From NCBI RefSeq assembly GCF_016595155.1, contig NZ_JAENGP010000003.1, positions 186,001 to 250,000 on the forward strand: DNA of 64,000 nt, given 5' to 3'. The position numbers were made by a program, and so were the translations under genes. The DNA is from Advenella mandrilli (GTDB lineage: Bacteria > Pseudomonadota > Gammaproteobacteria > Burkholderiales > Burkholderiaceae_B). The notes beneath the pieces are model-generated. The model saw nothing but the letters and a program-made list of their open reading frames with translations. It was not told the DNA's origin and did not search any database. Position 1 is the stretch's first letter, and each line of letters begins with the position of its first letter. Shown piece after piece: positions 28,646 through 38,586 of the stretch.

Positions 28646-28924
28646 CATTTTTATTATTATCAAGTGTAATGATTTGTCTGCCATTGCTATTATTTCTATT
28701 TGAATTTTTAAACCATATAAAAATAAACTTACTTTTTTTGATGTATCAGTACCACATTAAAACCTGTAAACACTCGAAAATACCATTTAATAACAAGGAA
28801 TATAAAAAATGTAGTAAATTTATTATCCATCTTTTCCTACATAAACATTAGTCAGAAACAATCCAGAAAAATAACAAATAATCAATCAAACTAGGGAAAA
28901 CACCATATCCAAACAAAATAAATA

Positions 28925-28939
28925 TATGCAAAAATGTAT
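28925..28939 (+). promoter_or_regulatory. candidate operator copy 2 (TRAP side)
   Basis: tatgcaaaaatgtat, 47 bp upstream of the TRAP receptor start, differing from copy 1 by one base. Confidence 0.5.
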
Positions 28940-28986
28940 TCACTTTTATGAAATAAGATTTATTTTAAACTTTAAGGAGACTAAAA

Positions 28987-29979
28987 ATGTTAAGCGTGAT
29001 ACGAAAAACAATGAGGTTAGCCATACTGGGGGGTATCAGTTTATCGGCAGCAATGCAATCGGCCCATGCACTTGATATCAAGTTGGGTCATGTACTGGCC
29101 CCCGACCATAGCTGGCACATGGCAGCTGAAGGTTTTGCCAAAGAGGTCAAGCAAAAAACGGATGGTCGCGTCAATTTTCAGATTTTTCCCGCAGCCCAGT
29201 TAGGCAATGAAAAGACCGTACTGGAAGGACTGAGAATTGGCAGCGTCGGTGCTGCCATCATGGGAACCACGGCACTTCAATCTGTCGACCCCAGGTTCGG
29301 TATTGTCGAACTTCCTTATTCATGGTCTAACGCAAATCAGGCATACAAAGCTTACGATGGGGAATTGGGCAATGCATTGGCAAAAATTGCAGAACAGAAA
29401 GGCCTTATCTTGCTCGGCTGGTGGGAGCTGGGCTTTCGTCATTACACCAATAACAAACATCCGGTAAAAACCATTGAGGACCTAAAGGGATTAAAGACTC
29501 GTGTTACACCCGATAAAATGCGCATTGAAACCTTTAAGGAATTAGGTGCCAATCCTGTCCCCCTGGCTTTTGGAGAGCTGTATTCAGCATTGCAACAAGG
29601 CTTGTTTGATGCGCAGGAAAACCCGTTATCAATTATATATACATCATCCTTTTATGAAGTTCAAAAATATCTTTCAATGACCGGTCATGTCTGGGGTCCT
29701 GCCAATCTGATCCTGTCCAAATCAGTATGGAATCGAATTTCAGACAAGGACAAAAAAATTATTAATGATGCCGCCATCGAATGGGGCAGACATCAACGCA
29801 AAGCCATGAGCGACGGTGAAGCATCTTTAATTGAAAATCTGAAAGCAAAAGGCATGGAAGTCAATGAAGTAAATAAAGAAGGCTTCATGCAGGCAGTCAA
29901 CCCGGTCTGGGAGAGACAGGCATCAATCTATGGTGAAGATCTCATGAAAATTCTTGTTAAATATCGCGAGTCCAAATAA
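28987..29979 (+). CDS. dctP: TRAP transporter periplasmic receptor (DctP family)
   Basis: 330 residues. A Sec signal (residues about 1-28, ending in SAHA) precedes the mature DIKLGHVLAPDHSWH. DctP-family motifs are visible: DGRVNFQIFPAAQLGNEK, the ELPYSW region, LKGLKTRVTPDKM with the conserved Arg that binds a carboxylate, and QQGLFDAQENPLSIIYTSSFYEVQKYL. It captures an organic acid in the periplasm for the DctQM permease. AAGGAG lies seven bases before the ATG. The ligand is probably the acid feeding the adjacent pathway (a pyridine carboxylate or maleate-like acid); this is inference. Confidence 0.93.
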   Translation: MLSVIRKTMRLAILGGISLSAAMQSAHALDIKLGHVLAPDHSWHMAAEGFAKEVKQKTDGRVNFQIFPAAQLGNEKTVLEGLRIGSVGAAIMGTTALQSVDPRFGIVELPYSWSNANQAYKAYDGELGNALAKIAEQKGLILLGWWELGFRHYTNNKHPVKTIEDLKGLKTRVTPDKMRIETFKELGANPVPLAFGELYSALQQGLFDAQENPLSIIYTSSFYEVQKYLSMTGHVWGPANLILSKSVWNRISDKDKKIINDAAIEWGRHQRKAMSDGEASLIENLKAKGMEVNEVNKEGFMQAVNPVWERQASIYGEDLMKILVKYRESK

Positions 29980-30464
29980 TGTTTGTTCCAACAATCATTT
30001 ATATCAAACGATTCTGCCAAACCATTACTGCTATTTTGATAGCGGTAATGGTTGTTTTAGTATCGTACGTTGTTTTTGAACGCTATTTGCTTCATACCGC
30101 ACCGCCCTGGGCGGAAGAGCTCCCTCGCGTCTTGCTGGTTTGGGCAACTTTTCTTGGGGGGGTTATTTGCACGGCAGATAAGAGTCATTTAACAGCAGGC
30201 ATTACATCGGCGCTGATCAAGAATCCTCGCATCCTTCACATAATTACCTATATCAATCATCTTTTATGTATAGGTGTACTAGCCATTCTTGTTTACGCCG
30301 GCTGGGAACTTACCCTCCTTACCCTGGATGATTCTCTCCCAGTATTGGGCATTACCGCAGGCATTGTTTATTTCACCCTACCCATCTCATGTTTAGCCAT
30401 GATTGTGATCCATCTATTGCAGATGGTCGAATTATTTAACAAAAAACATACAAACAAGGTATAA
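29979..30464 (+). CDS. dctQ: TRAP transporter small permease (DctQ family)
   Basis: 161 residues with four predicted membrane helices and the family motif PPWAEELPRVLLVWATFLGG near residues 38-57 (with Glu-Glu and Arg conserved in DctQ proteins). Its ATG overlaps the receptor stop by one base (TAATG), so expression is coupled. It forms the membrane complex with DctM. Confidence 0.92.
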   Translation: MFVPTIIYIKRFCQTITAILIAVMVVLVSYVVFERYLLHTAPPWAEELPRVLLVWATFLGGVICTADKSHLTAGITSALIKNPRILHIITYINHLLCIGVLAILVYAGWELTLLTLDDSLPVLGITAGIVYFTLPISCLAMIVIHLLQMVELFNKKHTNKV

Positions 30465-30470
30465 AAAATC

Positions 30471-31754
30471 ATGTCTTTTGGTTCGATCTTTTTAACAGGC
30501 ATTTTCCTGATAACACTCATCACCGATATACCTATTGTTTATGGCTTATTAATAGCCAGTGTTCTTTACCTTACTTTTTTTGAGGTAGCCCCTTATATGG
30601 CTGCCGCCCAACAATATGTTGCGGGGCTGGACAGCTTTACTTTACTTGCCATCCCCTTATTTATATTAGCCGGCGAATTAATGAATCAGGCCGGACTGAC
30701 AAAGAGAATCGTCAGGCTGTGTTCTGCGATTGTTGGTGACATGCGGGGTGGACTTGCCGTTGTTGCGGTACTTGCTTGTTTAACATTTGGCGCGCTTTCT
30801 GGCTCAGGTGTTGCCGATGTCGTGGCTATTGGCGGTATTTTATTGCCCGCGATGGCTCGTGCCGGTTATGACAAGGGCTTTAGTGCCGCATTGGTAGGAA
30901 GCGCTGGCGCCACATCAACGATCATACCGCCAAGCATCGTACTGATTATCTATGGAACAATCAGCAATACCTCGGTGGGCAAGCTATTTATGGCTGGCAT
31001 TATTCCGGGCTTATTACTGGGAGCAGCGCTGATCGCGGTGGCAATATGGCAATCACGTAAACACGGATGGGCTGGCGGCCAGCCATTTTCAAAAGCCGAA
31101 TTCTCTTCTGCGCTTTATTCAGCATTGCCTGCATTGATGATACCCATATTAATTATTGGCGGTATTCGCTTTGGCTTTTTCACTGCAACAGAGGCCGCTG
31201 CCAGCGCCATCGTATATGCCCTGATATGTGGTGTGTTCGTTTACAGAACCATTAGTCTTGCCGGTCTTTGGCATTCATTAAAAGCCACCAGCGAAGTGAG
31301 TGCTTCAATATTGCTTTTAATTGGTGCTTCATCACTATTTGCATGGGGACTGGTAATGGAGCAAGTACCTCAATCACTGGCCAGTTTCATTACTACCCAT
31401 ATCGAGAGTCGCATATGGATATTGCTGCTTCTCACCCTTATTCTTTTATTGCTTGGCACGATTATGGAAGCCATTCCTATCATCATTATTATCGTACCGG
31501 TAGTCATGCCCCTGCTGGAGCTTTACAATATTGACCCGATTCATTTTGGCATACTATTGGCCATTAATATGGCGATAGGTGCAAACTCTCCACCGGTAGG
31601 TGTTGACTTAATGGCAGCCTGCAAAACATCAGGAATAAGCATGATGGAAACCTTACGTCCATTAACATGGATGATTGGAGCCATGATTCTGATTATGCTA
31701 TTGCTGACATTCGTGCCAGAACTGGTTCTGTATTTGCCAAGAACCCTGGACTAA
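30471..31754 (+). CDS. dctM: TRAP transporter large permease (DctM family)
   Basis: 427 residues and about twelve membrane helices, with DctM signatures: LDSFTLLAIPLFILAGELMNQAG near residues 50-72, LACLTFGALSGSGVADVVAIG, GSAGATSTIIPPSI near 145 and NSPPVGVDLMAACKTSG near 375. It completes a sodium-driven TRAP importer for an organic acid. Six bases separate it from dctQ. The operon ends at the recombination scar that contains an ndh fragment. Confidence 0.94.
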   Translation: MSFGSIFLTGIFLITLITDIPIVYGLLIASVLYLTFFEVAPYMAAAQQYVAGLDSFTLLAIPLFILAGELMNQAGLTKRIVRLCSAIVGDMRGGLAVVAVLACLTFGALSGSGVADVVAIGGILLPAMARAGYDKGFSAALVGSAGATSTIIPPSIVLIIYGTISNTSVGKLFMAGIIPGLLLGAALIAVAIWQSRKHGWAGGQPFSKAEFSSALYSALPALMIPILIIGGIRFGFFTATEAAASAIVYALICGVFVYRTISLAGLWHSLKATSEVSASILLLIGASSLFAWGLVMEQVPQSLASFITTHIESRIWILLLLTLILLLLGTIMEAIPIIIIIVPVVMPLLELYNIDPIHFGILLAINMAIGANSPPVGVDLMAACKTSGISMMETLRPLTWMIGAMILIMLLLTFVPELVLYLPRTLD

Positions 31755-31802
31755 ATCCAGATAGTCGCTTGAATGTCTGCCTGACGTATCGCCTGGCCAG
31801 AC

Positions 31803-31883
31803 ATTCCTGCCCAATTTGGCGGCCAGCTCAAGGCCGCCCGCACCGCCGCCAACAATCACTACTTTATGGTCTTGTGTTTTCAT
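31803..31883 (-). pseudogene. N-terminal remnant of a type II NADH dehydrogenase (ndh)
   Basis: About 27 codons on the minus strand read MKTQDHKVVIVGGGAGG followed by LELAAKLGRN, the start of NDH-2 proteins with the FAD-binding GxGxxG. Similarity ends after LGRN; the frame then runs through unrelated sequence into dctM antisense. A ribosome-binding stretch is still present upstream. The rest of the gene is missing, so the DNA to the left (TRAP/catabolic island) was joined here by a deletion or insertion. Confidence 0.75.
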
Positions 31884-31930
31884 TACCTTTTACTCCCTCA
31901 TTGTATAAACCTTCTGGCAGCAGAACACGG

Positions 31931-33373
31931 CTAGCCATTCTGGATCGCCGGTGCCTCACGCCAGCCGCCCCCCAGAACCTTGTAAAGCGTCACCTGATTG
32001 CTGTTTTTTGCCTGCCGTAACGTAATCAGGTCTTGCCGGGCAGCATAAAGGCTACGCTGTGCATCAAGCACTTGCAAATAACTATCGACACCGCGACGAT
32101 AACGGGCTTCTGACAAGGTGTAATTATCAACCGATGCATCAACCAGCGCAACTTGTGCGGCCTGCTGCTCATCGATTGCACTATGTTGCGCCAGGCCATC
32201 GGCTACCTCACGAAAGGCACTCTGAATCGTTTTCTCATATTGGGCCTGGGCAATATCGCGATCCACCTCGGAAACCTTCAGATTGGCACGGTTACGCCCC
32301 CCCTCGAAGATTGGTAAATTCAGTTGAGGAACAAAACTCCAGAACCCGGTACCGCTCTCAAAAAGATTGGACAATGAACTGCTGGTCGTGCCTGCCGATG
32401 CAGTCAGGCTGATACGGGGGAAAAATGCAGCGCGGGCAGCCCCTATATTCGCATTGGCCGCCTGTAACAGTTGTTCTGCCTGCAAAACATCCGGGCGATG
32501 CAACAAGACCTCGGACGGCACCCCCGCATTCAATTGCGCCAGCGTGACACGATCATCATTTTGTGAGCGCGGCAACCAATTTTCAGGAATCTGTTGCCCA
32601 GCAAGCAGGGTCAGTGCATTTTTATCCTGCAGAATCTGGCTCGTAAACTTTGCCACATCGACACGCGCCGACTCAACCACTGTTTGCGCCTGCTTGAGAT
32701 CAAGCAGTGATGACACACCCAACTCATGGCTGCGCTGCGTTAGTGCATAAGATTGGCGCTGGTTTTCCAGTGTTTGCCTGGCCAGCTGCAGGCGCTCCTG
32801 ATCTGCGCCAAGGGTAAGATAGGCATTAGCCACTTCCGCCACCAGGGACAGCTGTACCGTCTTGCGTGCCTGCCCGGTCGCCAGGTAGCGCAGCAAAGCC
32901 TCATCATTAAGACTGCGAACACGTCCAAACAAATCAAGCTCATAGGCACTGGTGCCTACCCCTGCGCTGTATTGACGGCTGATACCCGCCTCTCCCCCTG
33001 TATTAAGATCTGCCGGCAAACGCTGGCTGGTACCCGAACCGCTGATACCCATAGTGGGAAAGGCATCGGCCCGTTGAATCTGATACTGTGCCCGGGCACG
33101 TTCAATATTCAGTGCGGCAACCCGCAAGTCCCGATTGTTTTCCAGCGACATGGCAATAATCTTGCGCAAATTTTCATCAAGAATAAATTCTTGCCACGCC
33201 ACCTCTGCGGCCGGTTTATCCTGTGTGGCAGAAATACCGGACTGCGCATTTGCAGAAACAGTTGGCCAGTCTTGTGCTACCGGCAAAGCGGGCCGCTCGT
33301 AATCCGGAGCCATGCTGGTGCACCCTGCCAGCAATAAAGCGGCAAACAAAGAAGTTAAAGTTAAATGTTTCAT
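31931..33373 (-). CDS. RND efflux outer-membrane factor lipoprotein (OprM/NodT family)
   Basis: 480 residues. The signal MKHLTLTSLFAALLLAGC ends in a lipobox (Cys18). Two OEP domains follow with long coiled-coil helices (residues about 65-250 and 275-465) and the family motifs NLPIFEGGRNRANLK and EARYRRGVDSYLQVLDAQRSLY. It forms the outer-membrane duct of the tripartite pump encoded upstream. It is the last gene of the operon, separated from the RND gene by one base. Confidence 0.94.
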   Translation of the reverse strand: MKHLTLTSLFAALLLAGCTSMAPDYERPALPVAQDWPTVSANAQSGISATQDKPAAEVAWQEFILDENLRKIIAMSLENNRDLRVAALNIERARAQYQIQRADAFPTMGISGSGTSQRLPADLNTGGEAGISRQYSAGVGTSAYELDLFGRVRSLNDEALLRYLATGQARKTVQLSLVAEVANAYLTLGADQERLQLARQTLENQRQSYALTQRSHELGVSSLLDLKQAQTVVESARVDVAKFTSQILQDKNALTLLAGQQIPENWLPRSQNDDRVTLAQLNAGVPSEVLLHRPDVLQAEQLLQAANANIGAARAAFFPRISLTASAGTTSSSLSNLFESGTGFWSFVPQLNLPIFEGGRNRANLKVSEVDRDIAQAQYEKTIQSAFREVADGLAQHSAIDEQQAAQVALVDASVDNYTLSEARYRRGVDSYLQVLDAQRSLYAARQDLITLRQAKNSNQVTLYKVLGGGWREAPAIQNG

Positions 33374-33374
33374 A

Positions 33375-36300
33375 TTAAATCTCGTTACCTGCTTGCGTTA
33401 CCGTCAAATCTGTCGATGCAGACGATGTTTTTTTCTTTTCTGAAAACAGCTTCCGAATGAAAAAGAAAAACACGGGAATGAAGAAAATACCCAATACCGT
33501 TGCGGCGATCGTTCCGCCCAGCACCCCAGTACCAATTGCATTCTGGCTGCCTGAACCGGCACCGGTTTTAATAGCCAGGGGAAGCACCCCAAGTCCAAAG
33601 GCAATCGACGTCATCAGGATCGGCCGCAAACGCAGTTTGGCCGCTTCAAGTGATGCTTCCACCAGCCCCATGCCCTTGTTGATCAGATCCTGGGCAAACT
33701 CAACAATCATAATGGCATTCTTGGCGGCCAGCCCCACCGTTACCAATAACCCTACCTGAAAATACACGTCATTGGACAAACCACGGCCACTGGCTGCCAG
33801 CAATGCACCAAACACGCCCAATGGCACCACCAGCATGACAGCAAACGGAATCGACCAGCTTTCATACAGGGCAGCCAGACACAGGAAAACGACAATCAGG
33901 GAGATGGCATATAAGGCCGGTGCCTGGGAACCGGACATCCGCTCCTGATAAGACAAGCCTGTCCACTCAATGCCAAAGCCCGGCGGCAGTTGAGCCGCAA
34001 TGTCTTCGATAGCAGCCATCGCATCACCCGAGCTGACACCCGGCGCAGGTTCCCCCTGAATCTGCACGGCAGGAATCCCGTTATACCGTTCCAGACGTGG
34101 AGACCCATACTCCCAGTGTGCCTTGGCAAAAGCCGAAAACGGCACCATTTCACCTGCGGTATTACGCACATACCATTTCTGCAAGTCTTCGGGCACCATG
34201 CGCGACTCGGCCTCGGCCTGTACATAGACCTTTTTCACACGGCCTTTATCCATAAAGTCGTTCACATAGGCACCGCCCCAGGCACTGGACAAAGCGCTGT
34301 TCACCTGCTCCATGCTTAAGCCCAAAGCACCCGCCTTGGCCTGATCGATTTCAATACGATACTGTGGCGTATCGTCCTGGCCATTAGGTCGTACTGCCAT
34401 CAGATTGGGGTTCTGGGCAGCGAGTGCCAGCAACTGATTACGTGCTTCTGTCAGTTGCTGATGCCCCATGCCAGCACGATCCTGCAGATACAAATCAAAA
34501 CCCTTGGCATTACCCAGTTCAAGCACGGCAGGCGGCGCAAAAACAAACACCATTCCGTCTTTGATTTGCGACAACGCACCCATCGCACGATCAACAATTG
34601 CCAGCGCGCCATTTTCCTTGCCTGAACGCTCGCTCCAATCCTTTAATTTAACAAAACTCAATCCGGCATTCTGCCCTGCTCCGGCAAAACTGAAACCGGC
34701 CACGCTAAATACCGATTCAATATTCTCTTTTTCATTTTCAGCAAAATAGGATTCCATTTTATCCAGCGTTGCCAGCGTGCGTTCCTGCGTAGCGCCCGCC
34801 GGCAGCAACACTTGGGTAAACAGGATACCCTGGTCTTCATCGGGCAGAAAGGAGGTGGGCATTCTGATAAACAGCAAAGCGGTTGCAACCACCAGCACCA
34901 GATAAATCAGCAAATAACGGGTACTGCGCGCAATCATTCGCCCCACCATAGACTGATACTTCAAGGTACCACGATCAAAGGTACGGTTAAACCAGGTAAA
35001 AAAACGTCCACGGGGAGCATGCTCACCTTTGGCTACCGGTTTAAGCATGGTTGCACAAAGCGCAGGGGTCAAAACAATGGCAACCAGAACAGACAGTCCC
35101 ATGGCGGATACGATCGTAATGGAAAACTGGCGATAAATCACCCCGGTCGATCCGCCAAAAAAGGCCATCGGCACCAGCACGGCCGAAATCACCAGACCAA
35201 TCCCCACCAGCGCGCCGGTAATTTGATCCATTGATTTACGTGTTGCCTCCAAGGGCGACAATCCTTCTTCGGTCATTAAGCGTTCAACGTTTTCAACCAC
35301 CACAATCGCATCGTCAACCAGCAGACCAATGGCCAGTACGACGCCAAACAAGGTCAATGTGTTGATGGAAAAACCAAAAGCAGCCAGGATACCGAACGTT
35401 CCCAGCAAAACGACGGGCACCGCAATCGTAGGAATAATCGTTGCCCTGAAATTCTGCAAGAACAAATACATAACCAGAAAAACCAGGATAATCGCTTCAA
35501 GAAGCGTGGAAACCACGCCCTTAATAGACACTTCGACAAACGGCGTTGTATCAAAAGCAATAACCGATTTCATGCCCGGAGGAAACGCATTTTCAAGTTC
35601 GCTTACCTGAGCCTTGATTGCCTCGGCGGCATTAATCGCATTGGCTCCTGTAGCCAATTTAAAAGCCATCCCGGCTGCCGGACTGCCGTTATAGTACGAC
35701 AACACATTATAATTTTCACTACCCATTTCAATGCGGGCGACATCACGCAACCTGACGCTTGCACCCTGTTCGGTGGTGCGCAACAGTATTTCACCAAACT
35801 GCTCGGGTGTTTGCAACAAGGTTTGTGAAGTAATTGTCGCATTAAGCTGCTGCCCCGGAACAGCCGGGCTCGCCCCCAGCTGTCCGGCTGATACCTGGGC
35901 ATTCTGTGCCTGTATCGCGGCAACCACGTCGGCAGGCACAAGGCTATAACTATATAGCTTGTCAGGGTCCAGCCAGACTCGCATTGCGTACTGGCTGCCA
36001 AACACCTCTATTTCGCCAACACCCTGAACCCGACTCAAGGGATCGCGCATATTGGCAACGGCGTAATCGCCCAGATCCGTGCCAGTCATACTGCCATCTT
36101 CAGAGACCAGACCCACCACCATCAGAAAGTTGGCGGTTGATTTGGTGACGGTAACGCCCTGGCGCTGTACCTCTTGCGGCAACATCGGGGTTGCAATGGA
36201 AAGCTTGTTCTGTACCTGAACCTGGGCAATGTCCGGGTCAACACCCGCTTCAAAGGTAATGACAATTTCCATACTGCCCGACGAGTCGCTGGTTGATGAC

Positions 36301-36533
36301 ATATAATTCATGCCATCGATACCTTTCATTTGCTGCTCAATTACTTGCGTGACAGTATCTTGCAAGGTCTGGGCCGACGCTCCGGGATAGGTCGCTGAAA
36401 TGGTCACTTGCGGTGGGGCAATACTTGGATATTGCGCCACCGGCAAGCTTAAGATAGACAGTCCGCCCGCCAGCATAATCACCAAGGCGATGACCCACGC
36501 AAAAATCTGACGATCAATAAAAAATCGTGACAT
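33375..36533 (-). CDS. RND multidrug efflux transporter (HAE1, AcrB/MexB type)
   Basis: 1052 residues, the normal AcrB length. It starts [20 protein letters not shown]. The proton-relay residues are present: the Asp-Asp pair in [19 protein letters not shown] (TM4, near 405) and Lys in [16 protein letters not shown] (TM10, near 940). Two large periplasmic loops form the pore and docking domains. It is a proton-driven exporter of hydrophobic drugs working with the adaptor (upstream) and outer-membrane factor (downstream). The operon is divergent from the TetR gene. Confidence 0.96.
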   Translation of the reverse strand: MSRFFIDRQIFAWVIALVIMLAGGLSILSLPVAQYPSIAPPQVTISATYPGASAQTLQDTVTQVIEQQMKGIDGMNYMSSTSDSSGSMEIVITFEAGVDPDIAQVQVQNKLSIATPMLPQEVQRQGVTVTKSTANFLMVVGLVSEDGSMTGTDLGDYAVANMRDPLSRVQGVGEIEVFGSQYAMRVWLDPDKLYSYSLVPADVVAAIQAQNAQVSAGQLGASPAVPGQQLNATITSQTLLQTPEQFGEILLRTTEQGASVRLRDVARIEMGSENYNVLSYYNGSPAAGMAFKLATGANAINAAEAIKAQVSELENAFPPGMKSVIAFDTTPFVEVSIKGVVSTLLEAIILVFLVMYLFLQNFRATIIPTIAVPVVLLGTFGILAAFGFSINTLTLFGVVLAIGLLVDDAIVVVENVERLMTEEGLSPLEATRKSMDQITGALVGIGLVISAVLVPMAFFGGSTGVIYRQFSITIVSAMGLSVLVAIVLTPALCATMLKPVAKGEHAPRGRFFTWFNRTFDRGTLKYQSMVGRMIARSTRYLLIYLVLVVATALLFIRMPTSFLPDEDQGILFTQVLLPAGATQERTLATLDKMESYFAENEKENIESVFSVAGFSFAGAGQNAGLSFVKLKDWSERSGKENGALAIVDRAMGALSQIKDGMVFVFAPPAVLELGNAKGFDLYLQDRAGMGHQQLTEARNQLLALAAQNPNLMAVRPNGQDDTPQYRIEIDQAKAGALGLSMEQVNSALSSAWGGAYVNDFMDKGRVKKVYVQAEAESRMVPEDLQKWYVRNTAGEMVPFSAFAKAHWEYGSPRLERYNGIPAVQIQGEPAPGVSSGDAMAAIEDIAAQLPPGFGIEWTGLSYQERMSGSQAPALYAISLIVVFLCLAALYESWSIPFAVMLVVPLGVFGALLAASGRGLSNDVYFQVGLLVTVGLAAKNAIMIVEFAQDLINKGMGLVEASLEAAKLRLRPILMTSIAFGLGVLPLAIKTGAGSGSQNAIGTGVLGGTIAATVLGIFFIPVFFFFIRKLFSEKKKTSSASTDLTVTQAGNEI

Positions 36534-36564
36534 AACTTATATATTCCTGAAATAGATCAGCCAA

Positions 36565-37743
36565 TTAACCGGCAGACAATGCAACAGCCGCATCTGTCGC
36601 TGCATTCTTTTCCACAGTCTGAACGGCATCTCCGGGGCGAACTTTTTGCACGCCTTCCACAATCACCTGCTCGCCAGCCTGAATGCCGTCATCAACCAGC
36701 CATTGATCTCCGATCGTGCGTGATACGGTCAAAACCCGGGCTTCTACCTTTCCTTCGGCATTAACCAGCAACGCTGTTGCATTGCCCTTGCTATCACGAG
36801 TCACGCCTTGCTGCGGCAGCAAAACAGCCTGATCCCGCACACCTTCTTCCAGCACGGCACGCACATACATGCCCGGCAATAACTGCTGTTCAGGATTGGG
36901 GAAGACGGCACGCAAAGTCACCATGCCGGTGCCAGGATCAACGGACACATCTGAAAACTGCAACTCACCACTCTGCCCGTATTCGGTACCATCTTCCAAT
37001 ATCAACCTGACGTTGGCCCGTGCCTGATCCGTACTGGTCAACGAACCAGATGCCAGGGCTTTGCGCAAGCGCAACAGTTCGACGCTGGACTGGCTCACGT
37101 CCACATAAATTGGATCAAGCTGTTGAATTTTTGCCAAAGGCGTAGCCTGATTGGCCGACAATAATGCCCCCGGCGTAATGGCCGATTGACCGATACGACC
37201 GGAAATCGGTGCCTTGACTTCGGTGTAACCCAGATTGATCGCCGCCATGTCCAGAGCGGCACGCGCCGAAGCCACGTCGGCCTGGGCCTGAAGCAACTCT
37301 GCCGTTGCCTGGTCATTATCCTGCTTGCTAACGGCATTAATCTTCACAAGCTCTTTGTAACGCGACGCTCGCAGGCTTGACACCTTATGATTAGCCTGGG
37401 CCTTGGCCAGGGCCGCCTTGGCACTATTGTGATTGGCCTGATAGGTAGCGGGATCAATCTCATAAAGCGTTTCACCGGTTTTAATATCACTGCCCTCTTT
37501 GAAAAGCCGCTTTTTAACAATACCATCGACCTGCGGTCTCACCTCAGAGACCAGATAAGCGTTCGTGCGCCCCGCCAATTCAGTGGTCAATGCGACCGTT
37601 TGAGGTATAACGGTGTGTACGCTGACCTCTGGCTTGACCGCATTGACGTTTTCATTAGCAGACTGCCCACAACCGGCAACAACAATTGCACTGGCGGCAA
37701 TCGCAAGCGCCTTCAGTAACGGGTTAACATGATAGTGCTTCAT
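36565..37743 (-). CDS. RND efflux periplasmic adaptor lipoprotein (AcrA/MexA type)
   Basis: 392 residues. The N-terminal signal ends in VVAGC (lipid Cys at 25). Adaptor domains in order: membrane-proximal strand, lipoyl half (VRPQVDGIVKKRLFKEGSDIKTGE near 68-91), a helical hairpin (about 100-165), second lipoyl half (INLGYTEVKAPISGRIG near 170), and beta-barrel. First gene of the pump operon; 31 bp precede the RND gene. Transcription starts in the 177-bp region shared with the TetR gene, where two palindromic operators lie. Confidence 0.95.
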   Translation of the reverse strand: MKHYHVNPLLKALAIAASAIVVAGCGQSANENVNAVKPEVSVHTVIPQTVALTTELAGRTNAYLVSEVRPQVDGIVKKRLFKEGSDIKTGETLYEIDPATYQANHNSAKAALAKAQANHKVSSLRASRYKELVKINAVSKQDNDQATAELLQAQADVASARAALDMAAINLGYTEVKAPISGRIGQSAITPGALLSANQATPLAKIQQLDPIYVDVSQSSVELLRLRKALASGSLTSTDQARANVRLILEDGTEYGQSGELQFSDVSVDPGTGMVTLRAVFPNPEQQLLPGMYVRAVLEEGVRDQAVLLPQQGVTRDSKGNATALLVNAEGKVEARVLTVSRTIGDQWLVDDGIQAGEQVIVEGVQKVRPGDAVQTVEKNAATDAAVALSAG

Positions 37744-37839
37744 TAGAACTCAATTTTTTAAATGACGAAATGAATGATAAGAAAAAATTCCTGACGTTCA
37801 TTTCACGCCAGGAAATAAGGTAATACACTTAATAAATGA

Positions 37840-37854
37840 ACCGTACTGTACGGT
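37840..37854. promoter_or_regulatory. TetR-type operator, perfect palindrome
   Basis: ACCGTACTGTACGGT is a perfect 7-1-7 palindrome in the divergent region, about 97 bp upstream of the adaptor gene. Confidence 0.8.
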
Positions 37855-37899
37855 ATTGATCACGTAGTTTATAATGACGAAATAAATACATCAAGAAAA

Positions 37900-37914
37900 A
37901 CCGTACTGTTCGGT
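37900..37914. promoter_or_regulatory. TetR-type operator, near-perfect palindrome
   Basis: ACCGTACTGTTCGGT differs from the first operator by one base and starts exactly 60 bp after it. It ends six bases before the annotated TetR start codon, so it would also block translation-proximal transcription of the regulator. Confidence 0.78.
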
Positions 37915-37920
37915 ATAAAT

Positions 37921-38529
37921 ATGGATTCAGCCATGAGAATGAAAAGTGAAGCTCGCCGTGAGGCCATCCTGGATATTGCTCTGGACCTTTTTTGTGAAGT
38001 AGGATTTGAAGCTGCCTCAATGTCTCAAATAGCTGCTCGCCTGGGGGGTTCAAAAGCAACGCTCTACAATTATTTTTCATCGAAAGAAGAATTATTGCTT
38101 GAGGCATTGCTGGCCTCTGAAGACAAATATCACCAGGAGATGCAACTCCTGTTACAACAATCAAACGACATATTCACGCAATTGCACAGCTTCGTCGTTT
38201 CCTTGCTTAAAGTGCTTAACTCTCCAAAAGTCATACAGGTATTAAGGGTCGCCATCTCGGTGGGAGGTACTTCAGACATTGGCCGCCGCTTTCATGAGGG
38301 CTCATACAAAACCTGGCTGGCCATTGCCGATCTTCTGCACAAGGAAATGAACAAAAGAGGCATTCACATTGAAAACACCCATTTGATGGCCATGCATTTA
38401 CGGGATCTTTGCCAAACCGATTTAATTTGCAATCTTCTTGGTGCCGGTACTGAAATGACCGATGAACAAGTAGAACAAAAGGCCGCTTATATCGTGGAGA
38501 TTTTTTTTCACACCTATAGCATTAAATAA
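37921..38529 (+). CDS. TetR/AcrR-family regulator of the RND pump
   Basis: 202 residues. The helix-turn-helix is near residues 14-58 (ILDIALDLFCEVGFEAASMSQIAARLGGSKATLYNYFSSKEELL split around the DNA-reading helix). The C-terminal part is an all-helical ligand domain. It is divergent from the efflux operon and two palindromes lie between them, so it is very probably the local repressor. An internal ATG at 37933 (MRMKSEARR) is an alternative start, since the operator occupies the place of the ribosome site for the first ATG. Confidence 0.92.
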   Translation: MDSAMRMKSEARREAILDIALDLFCEVGFEAASMSQIAARLGGSKATLYNYFSSKEELLLEALLASEDKYHQEMQLLLQQSNDIFTQLHSFVVSLLKVLNSPKVIQVLRVAISVGGTSDIGRRFHEGSYKTWLAIADLLHKEMNKRGIHIENTHLMAMHLRDLCQTDLICNLLGAGTEMTDEQVEQKAAYIVEIFFHTYSIK

Positions 38530-38586
38530 CCTTCGTATTTATACTCAATCATTAAATCAATGAACCATTTCATTTAAGGGATGTGC

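Larger units (their letters stand above)
28606..28986. promoter_or_regulatory. AT-rich divergent promoter region of the catabolic and TRAP operons
   Basis: 380 bp separating nicF (minus) from the TRAP receptor gene (plus), markedly AT-rich. It contains two near-identical 15-base motifs in opposite orientation (28631-28645 and 28925-28939). An open frame crossing 28441-28851 has no ribosome site, overlaps nicF antisense and is disregarded. AAGGAG at 28975-28980 serves the TRAP receptor gene. Confidence 0.6.

Noticed and set aside
28441-28851. 136-residue plus-strand frame in the divergent promoter region
   Set aside because: It starts inside nicF on the opposite strand, is extremely AT-rich, has no ribosome site and contains both sides of the regulatory region.
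33375-36533. Many open frames of 60-140 codons on both strands inside the RND gene
   Set aside because: They are shadows of a 1052-codon gene with all family motifs; none has its own recognisable domain.
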